Shown: positions 7,707 through 18,400 of the stretch, in pieces
Layout: each line of letters starts with the position of its first letter
Position numbering within the stretch: the first letter of the stretch is position 1
NCBI RefSeq assembly: GCF_000718785.1
Contig: NZ_JOCA01000005.1
Coordinates: 1 to 64,000 of the forward strand
Origin: Streptomyces sp. NRRL WC-3626
Lineage (GTDB): Bacteria; Actinomycetota; Actinomycetes; Streptomycetales; Streptomycetaceae
DNA length: 64,000 bases
Direction: 5' to 3'
Program-made: the position numbers and the translations under genes
The notes under the pieces: model-generated
What the model saw: only the letters and a program-made list of their open reading frames with translations
Told to the model about the DNA's origin: nothing
The model's database searches: none

Positions 7707-9444
7707 CGTGCCAGGAGTTCCACAGGGCCGCGTAGGCTCCGTCCGCCTCCACCAGCGCGTCGTGTGTGCCCAGTTCGGTGAGGCGGCCGTCTTGCATGAC
7801 GGCCACCCGGTCCGCGTCGTGGGCCGTGTGGAGGCGGTGGGCGATGGCGATGACCGTGCGGCCCGCCAGGACCGCTGCCAGGGCCCGTTCCGTGTGACGG
7901 GCCGTCGTCGGGTCGAGGAGGGCCGTGGCCTCGTCGAGGATCAGGGTGTGGGGGTCGGCCAGCACCACTCGGGCCAGCGCGAGTTGCTGTGCCTGGGAGC
8001 CGTCCGTGGCGTGACCGGCCTCGCCCAGCTCCGTGTCCAGGCCCTCCGGCAGCTCCCGTACCCAGGACTCGGCGCCGACGACGGCCAGCGCCGCCCACAA
8101 CTTCTCGTCCCCGGCCCCCGGTTCGGCGATCCGGAGATTGTCGCGAACCGTACCGAGGAACACGTGGTGCTCCTGGGTGACCAGTACCACCTGCCGGCGC
8201 AGCCGCTCCGGGTCCAGGCCGGAAACCGGCACCCCGCCCACCGTCACCGTCCCCGCCGTCGGCGCGTCCACGCCCGCCAGCAGCCGGCTCAGCGTGGTCT
8301 TGCCCGCGCCGGACGGCCCCACCACGGCCAGCCGTTCGCCCGGTGTCACCGTCAGACCGACCCCGCGCAGCACCTCCCCGCCGCCCTCGTAGGCGTAGCG
8401 CACGCCCGTCACGTCGATGCGGTCGTCGGCCGGATCAGGACTGTCGCCCCGCTCCGCCGCTCGCGGCGCCCGCGCCAGCCCCTCCACCCGGGCGAAGGAG
8501 GCGCCGCTGGCCTGCAGTTGCTCCAGCCGCATCAGCACCTCGTCCAGCGGGCCGCTCAACTGCAGCAGATACAGCGAGGTCGCCACCACCTCCCCGAGGC
8601 TCACCGCGCCCCGCCCGTGCAGCCAGCCGCCGATCAGCAGCACCCCGGCGACCGGCACGACGTACGACACCTCGACCACCGGGAAGAACACCGTGCGCAG
8701 GAACAGGGTGTGGAAGCGGGTGCGGCGGGAGGTCTCCAGCGCCTCCCGGTTGGCGCGGATCCGCCGCTCCTCGAGCCGGAACGCCTCCACCGTGCGGGCC
8801 CCGGACGCGGTCGCCGCGACGACCTCCGCGACGTCCGAGTTCGCCGCCCCCTCGGCGAGATAGGCGGCGCGCGCCCGGCGCAGATACCAGCGCAGCACGA
8901 ACCAGATGGGGGTGAGACCGAGCAGTCCGAGGAAGCCCAGCAGCGGGTTCACCACCAGGACCGCGACCACCACGAACAGCGCCTGTACGGCGTTGATCAG
9001 CAGCGACGGCCCGGCGTCGCGCAGCGTCGTACCGACCGTGGTGACATCCGCCGTGCCCCGGGCCGTCAGGTCGCCGGTGCCCGCCCGCTCCACCACCGAC
9101 GAGGGCAGCGCCAGCGCCCGGTCCACGAACCGCTCGCGCACCCGCGCCAGCGTCCGCTCACCGAAGCGGTGCCCCACGAACCGGGCCCAGCGGGACAGCA
9201 GCAGCTGCGTGACGGCGCACAGCAGGATGACCGGCGCCAGCCGGTCGACGACGGCCACCCCGCCGCCGTCGCGCACCTCGTCGATGATCCGCCCGAGCAG
9301 CCAGGGCCCGGCCAGTCCGACCACGGCCGCCAGCCCGTTCAGCGCCAGCACACCGGCGAAGGCCCGCCCGTCCGACCGCACCAGCTCCGTGGCGGCCCGG
9401 CGCACATCGGCCGGTTCGGCCAGGGGCAGTCGTTGCCCGCTCAT
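7666..9444 (-). CDS. ABC exporter subunit (TMD-NBD), ATP-binding-competent half
   Basis: A 592-residue half-transporter starting MSGQRLPLAEPADVRRAATE. An ABC type-1 exporter membrane domain covers about residues 25-310 and a nucleotide-binding domain the C-terminal ~240. Walker A is GPSGAGKTT and Walker B LILDEAT, but the signature loop reads TDGSQAQQLALA instead of LSGGQ. This is the mirror image of the upstream subunit, which keeps LSGGQ but has lost Walker A and B, so together they form one working and one dead composite ATP site (inference). The gene overlaps its partner by 4 bases (ATGA). The C-terminal SPSGGAPSGGA tail is encoded by an interspersed repeat. Substrate unknown. Confidence 0.88.
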   Translation of the reverse strand: MSGQRLPLAEPADVRRAATELVRSDGRAFAGVLALNGLAAVVGLAGPWLLGRIIDEVRDGGGVAVVDRLAPVILLCAVTQLLLSRWARFVGHRFGERTLARVRERFVDRALALPSSVVERAGTGDLTARGTADVTTVGTTLRDAGPSLLINAVQALFVVVAVLVVNPLLGFLGLLGLTPIWFVLRWYLRRARAAYLAEGAANSDVAEVVAATASGARTVEAFRLEERRIRANREALETSRRTRFHTLFLRTVFFPVVEVSYVVPVAGVLLIGGWLHGRGAVSLGEVVATSLYLLQLSGPLDEVLMRLEQLQASGASFARVEGLARAPRAAERGDSPDPADDRIDVTGVRYAYEGGGEVLRGVGLTVTPGERLAVVGPSGAGKTTLSRLLAGVDAPTAGTVTVGGVPVSGLDPERLRRQVVLVTQEHHVFLGTVRDNLRIAEPGAGDEKLWAALAVVGAESWVRELPEGLDTELGEAGHATDGSQAQQLALARVVLADPHTLILDEATALLDPTTARHTERALAAVLAGRTVIAIAHRLHTAHDADRVAVMQDGRLTELGTHDALVEADGAYAALWNSWHGTSPSGGAPSGGA

Positions 9445-11162
9445 CCCGCGACCTCCTCGGCGGTGGTTTCCCCGGCGTCCCTGGCCACCAGATCCCGGTA
9501 GCCGGGTTCGTAGTCGAGAAGCCCCTGGTGGCTGCCGCTCGCGGAGACCTTCCCGTCGACCAGGAAGATCACCTCGTCGGCCCGCGTGAGCACCAGCGGC
9601 GAGGTGGTGACCAGCAGCGTCGTACGGCCCCCGCGGGCTTCCCGCAGCCGGTCGGCGACCGTGGCCTCGGTGTGCGCGTCGAGCGCCGACGTGGGCTCCA
9701 CCGCCAGCAGCACCTCGGGCTCGGCCAGCAACGCCCGCGCCAGGCGCACGCGTTGCCGCTGGCCGCCGGAGAGGCTGCGGCCCTGCGCGGACACGACCGA
9801 GTCCAGCCCGTCGGGCAGGCCCTGCACGATGTCCTCGGCCGCCGCCGCGCGCAGCGCGCCCAGCACCTTCTCGTCGGACGGATCGCCGCGTCCGGCGACC
9901 ACCTCCCGCAGCGGACCGGCGAACAGGTCCGCCTCCGGATCGGCGACCAGGATCCGCTCCCGCACCCGCGCGAGCGCGATCTCGTCCAGCCGCACCCCGC
10001 CCCAGGTCACGCCGGACGGCGCGTACCGGCCGAGGCGGTCCACCACGGCGAGCGCGTCGGCGGGACGCGCGGCGGTGAGCGCGGTCAGCCGGCCCGGCAG
10101 CAGCCGTACCCCGGACTCCGGGTCGTACAGCACGGAGGGCTCGGCCGGCGGGTCGGCGGTGGCGGCGTCGGCCGGCGGCTCCAGCCGCAGCAGCGCCGTC
10201 ACCCGGCGGGCGGCCACCACACCCCGGCTCAGCGCGTAGCCGCACTCGATGAGGAACATCACCGGCCACACCAGAATGGCCACATAGCCGTACACCGACA
10301 CGAGTTCGCCCACACTGATGTGTCCCTGCGCGGCCTGCCGCGCCGCGATCCAGGTCACCCCCGCGAGGAACAGCGCCGGCAGTCCCGCGGAGAGCGCCTG
10401 CATCCAGCTGGTCACCGCGCCGACCCGGTAGCCCTGATCGCGCAGCCGCCGCGAGTCACGGCGGAACGCGTCGGAGACCAGGTTCTTCCCGCCGAGCCCG
10501 CTCAACACCCGCAGGCCGCCCGCGAGATCACCGATCCGCGCGGTCAGCACCCCCTGCCGCTCCCGGTACTCCGTCTCCGTGCCCTGCAGCCACCCCGCCA
10601 GCGGTCCCACGGTGAGACCGATCACCGGCACCCCGAGCAGCACCACCACCGCCAGCAGCGGCGACACCGAGAGCAGCAGCCCGGCCACCGCGAGATACGC
10701 CACGACCGCGCCGATCCCAGGCCCGACGGCCGTGAGCGACTGCGCGATCATCTGCACATCGCCCACCCCGATGGTGACGATCTCCCCGGCACCGGTGCGC
10801 CGCTCCAGCGACGCCCCCAGCCGTACCGTCTGCCCCACGACCACCTTCACCGTGCGGAAGTTGGCGTCCATCCGCACCAGCGTCATGGTGCGGTGCCGCA
10901 TGATGCCCAGCCACGAGTTGACGGCGTTCACCACGATCAGGGCGCCGGTCCACCACGCCAGCGCCCGCATGTCCCCCGGCTCCAGCCCGTCGTCCACGGC
11001 CCGCGACATCAGATACGGGGTCGCCGCCAGCAGCACCATCCACGCACAGCTCAGCACCGCCCCCCACCCGCACCGCCCCGGCTGCCGCAGCACCAGCCAC
11101 CACAGATACCGGGCCCCGCCCCGCCGGTCGGGCGTGCCGGGATCCTCGTACGCGTCGATCAT
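9441..11162 (-). CDS. ABC exporter subunit with degenerate Walker motifs
   Basis: A 573-residue TMD-NBD protein starting MIDAYEDPGTPDRRGG, with six membrane helices in about residues 28-300. In the nucleotide-binding domain the P-loop is replaced by LTALTAARPADALAVV, with no GxxGxGK(S/T). Walker B reads VLLAVEPTSALD, so the magnesium-binding Asp is Val. The signature LSGGQRQRVRLARALL is intact. Such asymmetry is known from heterodimeric exporters of the TM287/288 and BmrCD kind. The GGAGGGG upstream of the ATG is a good ribosome site. It is the first gene of a two-gene operon and is divergent from the RHS island. Confidence 0.87.
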   Translation of the reverse strand: MIDAYEDPGTPDRRGGARYLWWLVLRQPGRCGWGAVLSCAWMVLLAATPYLMSRAVDDGLEPGDMRALAWWTGALIVVNAVNSWLGIMRHRTMTLVRMDANFRTVKVVVGQTVRLGASLERRTGAGEIVTIGVGDVQMIAQSLTAVGPGIGAVVAYLAVAGLLLSVSPLLAVVVLLGVPVIGLTVGPLAGWLQGTETEYRERQGVLTARIGDLAGGLRVLSGLGGKNLVSDAFRRDSRRLRDQGYRVGAVTSWMQALSAGLPALFLAGVTWIAARQAAQGHISVGELVSVYGYVAILVWPVMFLIECGYALSRGVVAARRVTALLRLEPPADAATADPPAEPSVLYDPESGVRLLPGRLTALTAARPADALAVVDRLGRYAPSGVTWGGVRLDEIALARVRERILVADPEADLFAGPLREVVAGRGDPSDEKVLGALRAAAAEDIVQGLPDGLDSVVSAQGRSLSGGQRQRVRLARALLAEPEVLLAVEPTSALDAHTEATVADRLREARGGRTTLLVTTSPLVLTRADEVIFLVDGKVSASGSHQGLLDYEPGYRDLVARDAGETTAEEVAG

Positions 11163-11467
11163 CCATTCCCCTCCGCCGGTCGGAGTGCAAAGTCCACGAC
11201 CTCGTGTGCACTGGGCCCGCGGAAGCCGAGATCAAGATCTAGTGTGTTTTCAGCGGGTTCGCTGGGAGCACACATTGCATCAGACAGCCCCAAGGGCCAG
11301 CCACAGGCTTTGTGCGCCGTCCGTGGTTCGGCGCCGGAGTGGAGCATCCGCCGCCACTGATGTTCTGTCCTTCACTGTTGCGGTTCGTCCCCTGTGAATG
11401 TGCCGTTGAGGAGTTAATGACCGCGACTAGGTTCGTGTTTTGGCTCATTGGGGCTGGTCACAAAGGC

Positions 11468-11496
11468 TTGACAGTTGATCTACCTCCCTGTGAAAT
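11468..11496 (+). promoter_or_regulatory. Candidate promoter of the LamG/RHS operon
   Basis: A consensus TTGACA (11468-11473) is followed after 17 bases by TGAAAT (11491-11496), 29 bases before the proposed start. The rest of 11163-11467 holds no gene. It is less G+C-rich than the flanks and contains the unplaced promoter of the ABC pair. Confidence 0.4.
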
Positions 11497-11524
11497 TCGC
11501 TTGTTTGTGTGACAGATGTGACTC

Positions 11525-14500
11525 ATGGGGGGCCAGGGCGTGTCAAGCATGCGGAGATTCAGTGAAGTTACGCGTGCGCGGCGTCGCGTGTCGTGGCTGG
11601 CCGCTCTGACGCTCCTCGCTTCTCTCCCTGTCTTCGTCGTGCCGTCCACGCCTGCTGCCGCTGATGAGGTGCTCCCCGAGGCGCTGCAGGCACAGCAGGA
11701 CGCGGCCGCCTCGGGGGAGAAGATAGAGGTGGAGGACGAACGGACGGAACGGGACACGGTATTCGCCAATCCCGACGGGGAGACCTTCACCCTGGAGAGA
11801 TCCATCGTTCCGGTACGAGTGCCCACTTCAGTGGGCGGCTGGACCGATCCGGACGCAACGCTCGTGGTGAGACCGGACGGATCGATCGGTCCGAAGGCTG
11901 CCACGGTCGATCTCTCCTTCTCGCCCGGTGGGCTGGGCAAGGACATGGTCACCATCGGTACGGGCGGGCGATCGGTGGTCCTGGGCTGGCCGGGCGAGCT
12001 GCCCGAACCCCGCCTCGAAGGTGAGCGGGCCGTCTACGACGACGTGTTGCCCGATGTCAACCTGATCCTGACCGCAACGGTCGAGGGCTTTCGGCAGGTT
12101 CTCGAAGTTGAAACCCTCGAAGCGGCCTCGGATCCTGCGCTGAAGTCCCTCGAGTACACGGTGGCCACTGAAGGGCTGAGGATCCACGAGGGCGCGGTGG
12201 GCACTCTTGAGGCCGTGGACGGTAACGGGCAGGTCGTCTTCCGGTCCCCCTCGGCCCGGATGTGGAACTCGGCCGGCGACACGGCTCCGGTTGCCGCCAC
12301 GGACGGACAGAGCACACAGATGGCAGGGGCGGAGCCGACCGGCCGGCCGGAACGGACGGCGGCCGACCCCGAGCCGTTGCCGGCAGGACCATCGGAGGAG
12401 GGCGAGCCGCTGGCCGGACCCGGTGCCGGTGACGAGGCGGCCACGATGGACGTCGAACTGGCCTCAGGCACGGTCACCGTCACTCCGGACGCCGACCTCG
12501 TGGCGCGCACCACTGCCGCGGAACTCCCGCTGTACATCGATCCGTCCGTAGAGCTGAACGAGTCCGAGCGCACGGTGCTCTCCTCGGACGGTGACACGTT
12601 CTACAACTTCTCCGGCGGCGACAACGGCATGAGCGTCGGCCGCTGCAGCTCCGCGGTGATCGGTGGCTACATCTACTACTGCACCGAGGGCAGTGCCTAC
12701 ACCAACCGCATGTACTTCGAGTTCAAGCCGGACAAGCTCAAGGGCAAGCACATCCTCGACGCGACCTTCGCGGTGACCGAGACCTGGTCGTTCTCCTGCG
12801 ATGCGCGGTGGGTGGACCTGGAGCGCACTGATCCGATCTCGTCCTCGACCAAATGGCCCGGGCCGGGTGGTCCGAAGTCGGACAATTCCTGGGACCAGAT
12901 GGGAGACAGGCACGTGTCGGCCGGCCGCGGCGACGCTTGTTCCCCCTCGCAGCCCCGGAAGGCCATCGAGTTCAACGACTACGCGAAGGAGCCCGACGAG
13001 AACCTGACGCCGACGGTGAAGTCCTTCGCCGAAGGCAAGTTCTCCACGCTGACCTTGATGCTGAAGGCTAAGGACGAGTCGGACCCGATCGCCTGGAAGA
13101 GGTTCGACGACGACGCGGTCCTTTCGGTGACCTACGTCAGCAAGCCCGCCGTCCCGTCCGAGTACGGCCTGGAGACCGGCACCGGACAGGTGTGCAGCAA
13201 GGATCCGGCGAAGCCGACGATGTGGTCGGACCCGACGCCGAACCTGGCGGCGACCCCGCAGACCGCCTCGGGAGCGGAGTCGGGTGCCCGGCTGCGGGTG
13301 TACTTCGACATCGACCTGAAGAACACCGAAGGCCAGTGGGTGGATGCCCCGCCGCCGTCGACCGGGTCCCTGAAGCCGTCCACCGGCGGGGTCGGGGACG
13401 GAGTCGACCAGAACATGAACTGGGCGGAGCTGGCGCAGAACGGGCAGTACCGCTACCGGGCGTTCACCTGGTCGATGTACAGCTCGGACACCAAGCACCT
13501 GGACAGCTCGCAGACGCCGTTCTGCTACTTCACCGTGGACAGCGCGGCTCCCAAGCCGCCCGCGATCACCTTCAAGAGCACGTACACGGCTTGCCTGCCG
13601 GGCGCGTGCACTCCCGGCGGAGCCCCGGGCAAGGCCGGCTCCGTGACCTTCGGACCGGCCGCGGGCAGTGGGGACATCAACGTTGCCTACGCCTACAGAC
13701 TCTCCACCGACAGCACGTGGCGACCCTACGTACCGGGGGCCACGGTCACCGAGACCATCACCCCGGTCGACTCCGGCACCATGACTCTCGAAGTGAGGGC
13801 GAAGGACGCGGCCGGGAGATACGGCGACAACAAGATCCGTTTCCTGGTCGGAGAGGGAGCCACTCCGGTCGGGCGCTGGACCTTCAACGAGGCGTCCGGC
13901 AAGGCGGTGGACCGCTCCGCCACCACCACCGCCCTGCGGGACGACCTCACTCTCGCCACGGGCGCGAGCCGGGTCACGACCGGCCGGCGCGGCGAGGTGA
14001 CGGAGAAGCCGGTGACCGACGGCGTCGAGGGCGGGACCGTGGTCACGGCGGAGGACCAGGCCCTGCGCCTGGCCGGCAGCGGATACGCCGAGACGTCCGG
14101 ACCTGTGATCGAGACACAGGCGTCGTACACCGTCTCGGCCTGGGTACGGCTGGAGTCGACCGGGCGCAATCTGACCGTGATCGGCCAGGACGGCACGTAC
14201 TACAGCCCGTTCTTCCTGGGGTACTGCTACACCGTGTCGACCTGGTGCCTGCGTCTGGCCGATGCCGATGCCTCGTCGACCTCCCTGGACAACCAGCGGG
14301 TCAACGCGAAGGATCCCGCGGTGCTGAAGGCGTGGACCCATCTGGCCGCGGTGGTGGACACCTCGGCGAAGAAGCTGACTCTGTACGTCAACGGTGTCGC
14401 CCAGGGCAGTGACACGCTCACCGGCGGAGCCTGGTCGGCGTCCGGTCCACTGCAGATCGGCCGGGTGAAGTACAAGGGCGGCTACGTCGACCAGTTCATC

Positions 14501-15325
14501 GGCGACATCGACGAGGTCTCTGTCTGGCAGGAGGCCAAGCCGGCCGAGACGGTCGCTCGCGAGGCCGGCCCCGAGGACGCGAACGGCAAGGCGTATGCCG
14601 AGCTCGTCGCCGAGTACCGCCCTGGCAGCGTTGCCGTGGGATCGACCTCGCTCACCGACATGTCGGGTTACGGCAACACGCTGACGCTGTCGTCCGGTGC
14701 TTCCCTGGATGGCGAGAGCCTGGTCCTGGACGGCGCCACCGGGTCGGCTGCCTTGCCGCGGCCGATCCTGGACAGTACCGGCTCCTTCACCGTGGCGACC
14801 GAGGCATCGGTGGAGACGAGGGACCTGGCGGGCAAGCAGGACGGCCACCGGATGCAGGTGCTGGGCCAGCGCACCGCGGCGGGATCGTCGTGGGGGCTGT
14901 GGCTGGAGAAGACCGGCACGCAGACCGAACCCGTGCTGGATGCCGACGACAACCCGGTACTCGACGACAACGGTGTTCCCCTCATCCGCACTGTCCCGGT
15001 GGGCCGCTGGCACTTCGGTCGTCTCACTGCCGATGGCAGCGGGACATCCGTGGTGAGTGACGAACTCGCCGTCCTGGACACGCCGGTCCAGCTGGTGGGT
15101 GCCTATGACGCCCGCAAGCAAACGATCACGATGTACGTGGGTGGTACCCCTCAGGGCACTCCGCTCGCCTATACCGCCGCTGCCTCCGACGGCGAGACCA
15201 GCGTTGGCCAGGGCTGGACCGACAGCGCCTGGGGCCATCGTCTGCCTGGCCGGATCACCGACATCCGGATCTATGCCGGTGCGGTGACCGATGAGGCGCA
15301 TGTCGAATCGCTGATCGGCTACTGA
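11525..15325 (+). CDS. Large secreted protein with two LamG (concanavalin-like) domains
   Basis: A 1266-residue protein with a long Sec signal peptide (RRRVSWLAALTLLASLPVF, cleavage near PAAA-DE). About residues 45-400 form a region seen at the front of Streptomyces surface and RHS-associated proteins. A beta-rich middle follows, then two LamG jelly rolls at roughly residues 780-1010 (VGRWTFNEASGKAVD, SYTVSAWVRL, WTHLAAVVD, GDIDEVSVWQ) and 1045-1260 (GSFTVATEAS, RITDIRIYAG). LamG folds bind glycans or protein partners. It lies 87 bases upstream of the RHS toxin gene and is probably co-expressed as an adhesin or display partner (inference). An ATG at 11549 is an alternative start. Confidence 0.85.
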   Translation: MGGQGVSSMRRFSEVTRARRRVSWLAALTLLASLPVFVVPSTPAAADEVLPEALQAQQDAAASGEKIEVEDERTERDTVFANPDGETFTLERSIVPVRVPTSVGGWTDPDATLVVRPDGSIGPKAATVDLSFSPGGLGKDMVTIGTGGRSVVLGWPGELPEPRLEGERAVYDDVLPDVNLILTATVEGFRQVLEVETLEAASDPALKSLEYTVATEGLRIHEGAVGTLEAVDGNGQVVFRSPSARMWNSAGDTAPVAATDGQSTQMAGAEPTGRPERTAADPEPLPAGPSEEGEPLAGPGAGDEAATMDVELASGTVTVTPDADLVARTTAAELPLYIDPSVELNESERTVLSSDGDTFYNFSGGDNGMSVGRCSSAVIGGYIYYCTEGSAYTNRMYFEFKPDKLKGKHILDATFAVTETWSFSCDARWVDLERTDPISSSTKWPGPGGPKSDNSWDQMGDRHVSAGRGDACSPSQPRKAIEFNDYAKEPDENLTPTVKSFAEGKFSTLTLMLKAKDESDPIAWKRFDDDAVLSVTYVSKPAVPSEYGLETGTGQVCSKDPAKPTMWSDPTPNLAATPQTASGAESGARLRVYFDIDLKNTEGQWVDAPPPSTGSLKPSTGGVGDGVDQNMNWAELAQNGQYRYRAFTWSMYSSDTKHLDSSQTPFCYFTVDSAAPKPPAITFKSTYTACLPGACTPGGAPGKAGSVTFGPAAGSGDINVAYAYRLSTDSTWRPYVPGATVTETITPVDSGTMTLEVRAKDAAGRYGDNKIRFLVGEGATPVGRWTFNEASGKAVDRSATTTALRDDLTLATGASRVTTGRRGEVTEKPVTDGVEGGTVVTAEDQALRLAGSGYAETSGPVIETQASYTVSAWVRLESTGRNLTVIGQDGTYYSPFFLGYCYTVSTWCLRLADADASSTSLDNQRVNAKDPAVLKAWTHLAAVVDTSAKKLTLYVNGVAQGSDTLTGGAWSASGPLQIGRVKYKGGYVDQFIGDIDEVSVWQEAKPAETVAREAGPEDANGKAYAELVAEYRPGSVAVGSTSLTDMSGYGNTLTLSSGASLDGESLVLDGATGSAALPRPILDSTGSFTVATEASVETRDLAGKQDGHRMQVLGQRTAAGSSWGLWLEKTGTQTEPVLDADDNPVLDDNGVPLIRTVPVGRWHFGRLTADGSGTSVVSDELAVLDTPVQLVGAYDARKQTITMYVGGTPQGTPLAYTAAASDGETSVGQGWTDSAWGHRLPGRITDIRIYAGAVTDEAHVESLIGY

Positions 15326-15335
15326 CCGGCTGTCC

Positions 15336-15362
15336 CCTCCGCCGCGCCTCATGCGGCGGAGG
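15336..15362 (+). terminator. Hairpin between the LamG and RHS genes
   Basis: A perfect 10-base stem CCTCCGCCGC / GCGGCGGAGG with a 7-base loop lies 10 bases after the LamG stop. It could be a terminator or partial attenuator setting the LamG:RHS ratio. No U tract follows. Confidence 0.5.
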
Positions 15363-15412
15363 GCCCGCGCCCCCACCGACTTCCGCACGTTCCGCCTCTC
15401 TGGAGAGCCCTC

Positions 15413-18400
15413 GTGTTCTTTCGTCCGCGCTTCCGACACGTAGCCTTGTCCGTCCTGCTGGCCGCTGTGCTGTCCGTCCCCGTGCCGACCACACCGTTCG
15501 GTTCGGAGGCGACCGCGGCCGAGCGGCCCGGCCGTCCGGACGTGCCCCAGGTCGAGCCCGCCCAGGTGCGGGAGGTGACCTCTCCGCGGGCCAAGGAGAC
15601 GCGGGCCAAGGCAGCCAAGGAGAAGAAGGCCAACCAGCGGCTCGTGGACAGCGCCCGTGCCGAAAGACGCTCGGCCTGGCCCAAAAGATCCGAGACCACG
15701 GTGCCGATCACCACGGAACCGGCCACCGGAGACCCGCTCGTCCGGGTGAGAGCGGAGAGGGCCGGCGACTCCTCCTCCCAGGCGCGCTCCCGGGCCTCCG
15801 GACAGGCGGAGATCACCGTCCTGGACCAGAAGGCCGCCGAGCGCGCCGGTATCACCGGCGTCGTCTTCACGGTGGCAGCCGAGCATTCCGGCCCGGCCGA
15901 GGTCACCGTCGACTACAGCTCCTTCGCCTCCGCCGTCGGCGGCAACTGGGCCTCCCGACTCGGTCTGGTCAGCCTTCCTCCGTGTGCCCTCACCACGCCG
16001 GAGAAGGCACACTGCCGCGCCCGGACCGTCCAGACGGCCGACAACGACGTCCACGAGGAACAGGTCACCTCCCGGATCTCGCTGGCGGGAACCTCCGCCA
16101 CTCCGACGGTCCTCGCGCTGACCGCCACCTCCGCCACGACCTCCACCGCCGGCTCCGGCGACTTCAAGGCGACGCCGTTGGCCGCCTCCGCGAGCTGGCA
16201 GGCCGGCTCGTCCTCCGGGGCCTTCTCCTGGTCGTACCCGATCACCACCCCGCCGGCTGCCGCCGGCCCTGCTCCTTCGCTGAGCCTTTCCTACGACTCC
16301 GGCAGCATCGACGGCCGCACCGCCAACACCAACAATCAGGGCTCTCTGGTCGGTGAGGGCTTCACCCTGTCCTCGTCGTACATCGAGCGCAAATACGGCG
16401 CGTGCGAGGACGACGGTCACACCGACAAGTTCGACCTCTGCTGGAAGTACGACAACGCCGCTCTCGTCCTCAACGGCAAGGCCACCGAACTCGTCAAGGA
16501 CGACACCACCGGTATCTGGCATCTCAAGGACGACGACGCCTCGAAGGTCACCCGTCACACCGGGGCGGACAACGCCGAGGCCGACGGCGGCGGTGACGGC
16601 GAGTACTGGACGGTCGTCACCGGCGACGGCACCACCTACACCTTCGGTCTGGACAAACTCCCGGGTGCGGGCAGCCAGCGCACCAACTCGGTGTGGACCG
16701 TTCCGGTCTTCGGCGACGACAGCGGTGAGCCCGGCTACTCGAAGGGCGGAGAGTTCGAGTCCCGCGCCGAGACGCAGGCCTGGCGCTGGAACCTCGACCT
16801 GACCCAGGACGTCCACGGCAACGCCGCCACCTACTGGTACAAGGCAGAGACCAACCACTACGCCAAAAACGGCGACAAGACCGGCCTCGCCTCCTACACC
16901 CGTGGCGGCTACCTCGAAGAGATCCGCTACGGCCAGCGCGCCGACACCCTCTTCACCGGCCAGCCCTCCGACAAGGTCACCCTCTCCTACAAGGAGCGCT
17001 GCACCGCCACCGGTACCGGCTGTGACTCCCTGACCAAGGACACCGCCGACAACTGGCCCGACGTCCCCTTCGACAGCATCTGCTCGTCCGACGAGACGGA
17101 GTGCGAGGCCACCGGACCGTCCTTCTTCACCCGCAAGCGTCTGACCGGCATTGACACCTTCTTCTGGTCACGAGCCGCCGAGCCGGACGCCTACCAGCCG
17201 GTGGACTCCTACGGCCTCGGGCAGGAGTTCTTCGACGGTCAGGACATCGGCAACAGCTCCGACCAGGTCCTCACACTCACCTCGCTCACCCGCACCGGCA
17301 AGAACGGCACCGACATCTCCTCGCCGCCGGTCGAGTTCACCTACCAGCAGCGACCGGGCCGGGTCGACTCCACCAGCGACGATATCCTGCCGTTGACCCG
17401 CCCGCGCATCGCGTCCGTCATCTCCGAGACGGGCGCCATCACCTCGGTCTCCCTCTCCGAGCCCGAGTGCGTGCGCGGCTCCAAGATGCCGGTGGCCGAG
17501 GACGACAACAACCAGTCCTGCTACCCGGTGTACTGGCCGGTCAACGGCGGCGACATGGCCCTGGACTGGTTCCACAAGTACCGCGTCACCGCGATCACCA
17601 CCAACGACCCGGCCGCGGGCAACCCCGGCACCCAGCTGACCTACAGTTACTCCGGCCCCGGCTGGCACTACAGCGACGACCCCTTCACCAAAGAGAAGCA
17701 CCGCACCTGGTCGGAGTGGCGCGGATACCAGAAGGTCACCACCTACTCCGGCGACGCCGGCGCCACCCGCTCCAAGTCAGTGAAACTGTTCATGCAGGGC
17801 ATGAACGGCGACAAACGCAAGGACGGCACCACCCGCACCGCTGTCGTCAAGGGCATCGACCTCGACAACGTTCCCAGCAACGACCCGGCCACCACCGGTG
17901 ACGATCTCAACGTCGCCGACGCCAACGACCACGACTTCTACGCCGGCAGTCTCCGTCAGGAGATCGTCTACGACGGCGACACCGCCGTATCCACCACGAT
18001 CAACAACCTCTGGTCCAAGCAGACCGCCAGTCAGCAGCGTTCCTACGCCAACACCAAGGCACACTTCGTCCGCACCGCCCGCACCTACACCGACACCTAC
18101 CTGAACGCGGCCCGCACCTGGCGCATCGGGGCGGTCTCCCACACGTACGACACGAAGTACGGGATGTCCACCGCGGTCGAGGACCACGGCAACTGGTCCA
18201 CCACCGGTGACGAGACCTGCACCCGCACCTGGTACGCCCGCAACGACGACAAGGGCCTCACCAGCCTCGTCTCCCGCACCCGCACCATCGCCAAGCCCTG
18301 CTCCGCGACGGACGACACCCTGTCCCTGCCCGCCGACAGCAGGACCCGCGGCGACGTCCTCGCCGACTCCGCCGTCGTCTACGACACCCCGGCCGCTACC

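Noticed and set aside
12464..16858. 1464-codon minus-strand frame across the LamG/RHS genes
   Set aside because: Shadow of two real genes in other frames; the composition is repetitive Gly/Arg/Val with no domains, and it crosses the intergenic hairpin.
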